From Okibacterium sp. HSC-33S16 (lineage in GTDB: Bacteria; Actinomycetota; Actinomycetes; Actinomycetales; Microbacteriaceae): 64,000 bases of DNA. The notes beneath the pieces are model-generated. The model was given only the letters and a program-made list of their open reading frames with translations, was not told where the DNA came from and ran no database searches. Below are positions 61,491 through 64,000 of the stretch, piece after piece. Position 1 is the first letter of the stretch, and each line of letters opens with the position of its first letter. Position numbers and translations under genes: made by a program. The stretch lies in contig NZ_JALJZZ010000003.1 in NCBI RefSeq assembly GCF_024171565.1, forward strand, positions 310,001-374,000. Reading direction: 5' to 3'.

Positions 61491-62567
61491 ATGCCAACAC
61501 CAGCAGACCGCGAGAAGTCACTCGAAACTGCACTGGCCCAAATCGACCGTCAATTCGGCAAGGGCTCCGTCATGCGCCTCGGTAGTGATGAGCGGGCACC
61601 TGTCGCCGTCATCCCCACCGGTTCGATCGCGCTCGACGTCGCGCTCGGCATAGGCGGGCTCCCGCGCGGCCGCATCGTCGAGATCTACGGACCTGAGTCT
61701 TCCGGTAAGACCACGCTCACCCTCCACGCGATCGCGAACGCGCAGAAGGCTGGCGGTATCGCCGCGTTCATCGACGCAGAGCACGCCCTCGACCCCGAAT
61801 ATGCCAAGAAGCTCGGCGTCGACATCGACGCTTTGCTTGTCTCTCAGCCAGACACCGGTGAGCAGGCACTCGAGATCGCCGACATGCTAGTTCGTTCGGG
61901 CTCCATCGACCTCATCGTCATCGACTCCGTCGCGGCACTCGTGCCACGAGCCGAGATCGAGGGTGAGATGGGTGACTCTCACGTTGGTCTCCAGGCTCGA
62001 CTGATGTCGCAGGCGCTCCGTAAGCTGACCGGTGGCCTGAGCCAGACCAACACCACGATGATCTTCATTAACCAGCTGCGAGAGAAGATCGGTGTCTTCT
62101 TCGGCAGCCCTGAGACCACAGCCGGTGGTAAGGCGCTCAAGTTCTATGCCTCAGTTCGGCTCGACATCCGTCGCATTGAGACGCTCAAGGACGGTACCGA
62201 CGCCGTCGGAAACCGTACCCGCGTCAAGGTGGTCAAGAACAAGATGGCGCCGCCGTTCAAGCAGGCGGAATTCGACATTCTCTACGGCGTTGGAATTTCC
62301 CGCGAGGGAAGCCTCATCGACTTCGGGGTCGAACACCTGATCGTCAAGAAGTCGGGTTCCTGGTACACCTACGACGGTGAGCAACTCGGGCAGGGCAAGG
62401 AAAACTCGCGCAACTTCCTGATCAGCAACCCCGACATTGCCAACGAGATTGAGACGAAAATTAAGGCGAAGCTCGGTGTGGGCATGGCCAAGGTCGAGGA
62501 GGCTCCGGCGGCTGTTCCCGCTGGGAAATCGACCGCAGACCAGCTCGCTGCCAAACGCGGCGCGTAA
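61491..62567 (+). CDS. recA: Recombinase RecA
   Basis: A 358-residue DNA strand-exchange ATPase that also triggers LexA self-cleavage. Walker A is GPESSGKT (67-74); the L2 region [17 protein letters not shown] and the C-terminal domain are intact. No intein interrupts it, unlike M. tuberculosis RecA. GAAAGAGG lies 6 bases before ATG 61491. recX follows after 17 bases. Confidence 0.98.
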   Translation: MPTPADREKSLETALAQIDRQFGKGSVMRLGSDERAPVAVIPTGSIALDVALGIGGLPRGRIVEIYGPESSGKTTLTLHAIANAQKAGGIAAFIDAEHALDPEYAKKLGVDIDALLVSQPDTGEQALEIADMLVRSGSIDLIVIDSVAALVPRAEIEGEMGDSHVGLQARLMSQALRKLTGGLSQTNTTMIFINQLREKIGVFFGSPETTAGGKALKFYASVRLDIRRIETLKDGTDAVGNRTRVKVVKNKMAPPFKQAEFDILYGVGISREGSLIDFGVEHLIVKKSGSWYTYDGEQLGQGKENSRNFLISNPDIANEIETKIKAKLGVGMAKVEEAPAAVPAGKSTADQLAAKRGA

Positions 62568-62584
62568 GCGGGAAGGTCATCGAC

Positions 62585-63223
62585 GTGGTGGTTTCGTTTC
62601 GCGACCCAGGGCAGACCGACGACAGTGGGCGCCCCGAGGGCGAAACCCTCGCGCCGGTGACCTATCTCCCCGGTGTCACTCCACATCAGGAGAGTGATGA
62701 CTCGGACGACTCCGTCGCCGACCTCGTCATCGACCCTGAGGCCGTTGAGTCCCTCCTTGTTCGTAAACTCGCACGACGCTCGCTCAGCGAGACCGAGGTT
62801 CTCGAGTTTGCGGTACAGGAGGGGCTGACCGCTGCCCAGGCGAACACCATCCTCGATCACCTGCGCGCGCTGGGATACGTCGACGATCGCGCACTGGCGG
62901 AGCAACTCAAACACTCGCTGTCTGAACGCAAAGGACAGAGCAAAGCGGTCGTCGCCCGCGCCATGTCCGGTCGGTCGATCGACCGCGACATCATCAACGA
63001 AGTGCTCGAGGACATCGAGCAGGAAGACGAGTTGGGTGTCGCCACCGAGCTCGCGCGAAAGCGGGCTTCACAGATGTCTGGACTCGACCGGCAAACACTC
63101 GAGCGACGGCTTACCGGGTTCCTGGCCAGGCGGGGCTACCCCGGGCATATCGTTCGCGAAGCCATCGCGCCGGTGCTGACCGGGCGATCCTCTGGCCCCG
63201 CGTCGACCGTCCGCTTCCGCTAA
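62585..63223 (+). CDS. recX: Regulatory protein RecX
   Basis: A 212-residue inhibitor of RecA filament growth, made of tandem three-helix repeats (LARRSLSETEVLEFAVQEG, LRALGYVDDRALAEQL, FLARRGYPGHIVREAI). The first 60 residues are an acidic extension not seen in short RecX proteins. It starts at GTG 62585 with GGAAGG 7 bases upstream; GTG 62588 is equally possible. Co-transcribed with recA. Confidence 0.93.
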   Translation: MVVSFRDPGQTDDSGRPEGETLAPVTYLPGVTPHQESDDSDDSVADLVIDPEAVESLLVRKLARRSLSETEVLEFAVQEGLTAAQANTILDHLRALGYVDDRALAEQLKHSLSERKGQSKAVVARAMSGRSIDRDIINEVLEDIEQEDELGVATELARKRASQMSGLDRQTLERRLTGFLARRGYPGHIVREAIAPVLTGRSSGPASTVRFR

Positions 63224-63289
63224 ATCCACGTGTTGGGAAGGGCAGCGGGCGTGCTGTCCTCAACGCACACGCCAGCTGGCAAGCGAACG

Positions 63290-63295
63290 TAGACT
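63290..63295 (+). promoter_or_regulatory. -10 element of miaB
   Basis: TAGACT ends 9 bases before ATG 63305, so the leader would be absent or a few bases long. Confidence 0.4.
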
Positions 63296-63304
63296 AAGAC
63301 GATC

Positions 63305-64000
63305 ATGAGTACCCTGCTTGAAACCCCCACCGTCATCACGCCGTCGACTGCGGCCGTCGATGCGTCGGGACGCGCCCGCACCTACGAAGTGCGCACATAC
63401 GGCTGCCAGATGAACGTCCACGACTCGGAACGGTTGAGCGGGTCGCTCGACGCCGCAGGCTATGTCCGCGCCGAAACTGGTGCCGAAGCCGACGTCGTGG
63501 TGATCAACACCTGCGCCGTGCGTGAAAATGCGGACAACAAGCTCTACGGGAACCTCGGATACCTGGCAAGCGTCAAGCGTCGCCACGAGGGTATGCAGAT
63601 CGCCGTCGGCGGCTGCCTCGCCCAAAAGGACAAGAACGTCATCCTCGAAAAGGCACCCTGGGTGGACGTCGTCTTCGGGACACACAACATGGGAGCGCTG
63701 CCCAGCCTGCTGGAGCGGGCCCGGCACAATGACGCCGCACAGATTGAAATCCTCGAAGCGCTCGAAACCTTCCCATCGACGCTTCCCACGAAACGCGAAT
63801 CAAGCTACAGCGGATGGGTGTCCATTTCCGTTGGCTGCAACAACACCTGCACGTTCTGCATTGTGCCGTCGCTCCGTGGAAAAGAGAAAGACCGCCGGCC
63901 CGGAGAGATCCTCGCCGAGATCCAGGCGCTCGTTGACGACGGCGCAATTGAGGTGACCCTGCTCGGCCAGAACGTGAACTCCTACGGCGTCGAGTTTGGC
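63305..64000 (+). CDS. miaB: tRNA-2-methylthio-N6-dimethylallyladenosine synthase (5' part)
   Basis: The first 232 codons of a radical-SAM methylthiotransferase that modifies A37 of tRNAs reading UNN codons; the window ends inside the gene. The N-terminal UPF0004 domain has [15 protein letters not shown] with the first cluster Cys, then [16 protein letters not shown] and GGCLAQ. The radical-SAM CxxxCxxC is in [20 protein letters not shown], at about residues 180-187. ATG 63305 is used. Confidence 0.95.
   Translation, partial: MSTLLETPTVITPSTAAVDASGRARTYEVRTYGCQMNVHDSERLSGSLDAAGYVRAETGAEADVVVINTCAVRENADNKLYGNLGYLASVKRRHEGMQIAVGGCLAQKDKNVILEKAPWVDVVFGTHNMGALPSLLERARHNDAAQIEILEALETFPSTLPTKRESSYSGWVSISVGCNNTCTFCIVPSLRGKEKDRRPGEILAEIQALVDDGAIEVTLLGQNVNSYGVEFG

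Noticed and set aside
61491-62567. Intein in recA
   Set aside because: Checked because mycobacterial recA can carry one; the 358-residue frame is uninterrupted.

Overview
The window is high-GC DNA (roughly 60-65% G+C by eye) whose gene content and order fit an actinobacterium of the Microbacteriaceae type (Leifsonia, Salinibacterium and Cryobacterium relatives). The order rpsO, pnp, M16 peptidase, dapB, thyA-folA, dapA, rnj, ftsK-pgsA-cinA-clgR, DUF3046, recA-recX, miaB is the conserved actinobacterial housekeeping order also found in Mycobacterium tuberculosis. Family markers such as DUF5302, DUF3046, DUF222/HNH, the CE1758/CE1759 flavin pair and an Actino-pnp leader RNA agree. No rRNA, tRNA, transposase, integrase, prophage or CRISPR array was seen.

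Layout. 0-15 kb is a mixed metabolic region: aspartase, an FAH-family hydrolase, a PrsW-like membrane protease, FKBP, apt, an Lrp regulator, two luciferase-like oxidoreductases, an MFS transporter, a protealysin-like M4 protease with its emfourin-type inhibitor, a DUF222/HNH nuclease and pdxH. rpsO lies at 15.1 kb. From 15.4 to 26.4 kb an accessory block separates rpsO from pnp: alpha-glucosidase, amino-acid permease, VanZ, acyltransferase, flavin monooxygenase plus FMN reductase, and a 1264-residue patatin-like protein. pnp (26.9-29.2 kb) has a structured leader and a strong terminator. A second block (29.2-42.6 kb) follows. It opens with an untranslated tandem array of ~235-bp repeats and then carries branched-chain keto-acid dehydrogenase (E1a, E1b, E2) and a TetR-controlled set for isovaleryl-CoA breakdown (carboxylase beta and alpha, acyl-CoA dehydrogenase, MaoC, CitE-like lyase). 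It corresponds closely to the M. tuberculosis leucine-catabolism locus Rv2495c-Rv2506. From 42.6 kb to the end the core order resumes: M16 peptidase, dapB, thyA-folA, dapA, rnj, a three-gene ABC exporter, ftsK-pgsA-cinA, clgR-like regulator, DUF3046, recA-recX and the 5' part of miaB.

Regulation. Many genes lack a Shine-Dalgarno sequence but have a -10 hexamer (TANNNT or CACAAT) ending 6-7 bases before the start codon on either strand, so leaderless mRNAs seem common. The clearest regulatory sites are a LexA/SOS box on the recA -35 region, two 18-bp operators between the TetR gene and the carboxylase operon, a palindrome before the CE1758-like gene, and the Actino-pnp leader. I found no clearly new multi-gene system. 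The least explained element is the ~235-bp tandem repeat array after pnp; the M4 protease-emfourin pair and the intragenic terminator-like hairpin at the start of apt are the next most worth checking.
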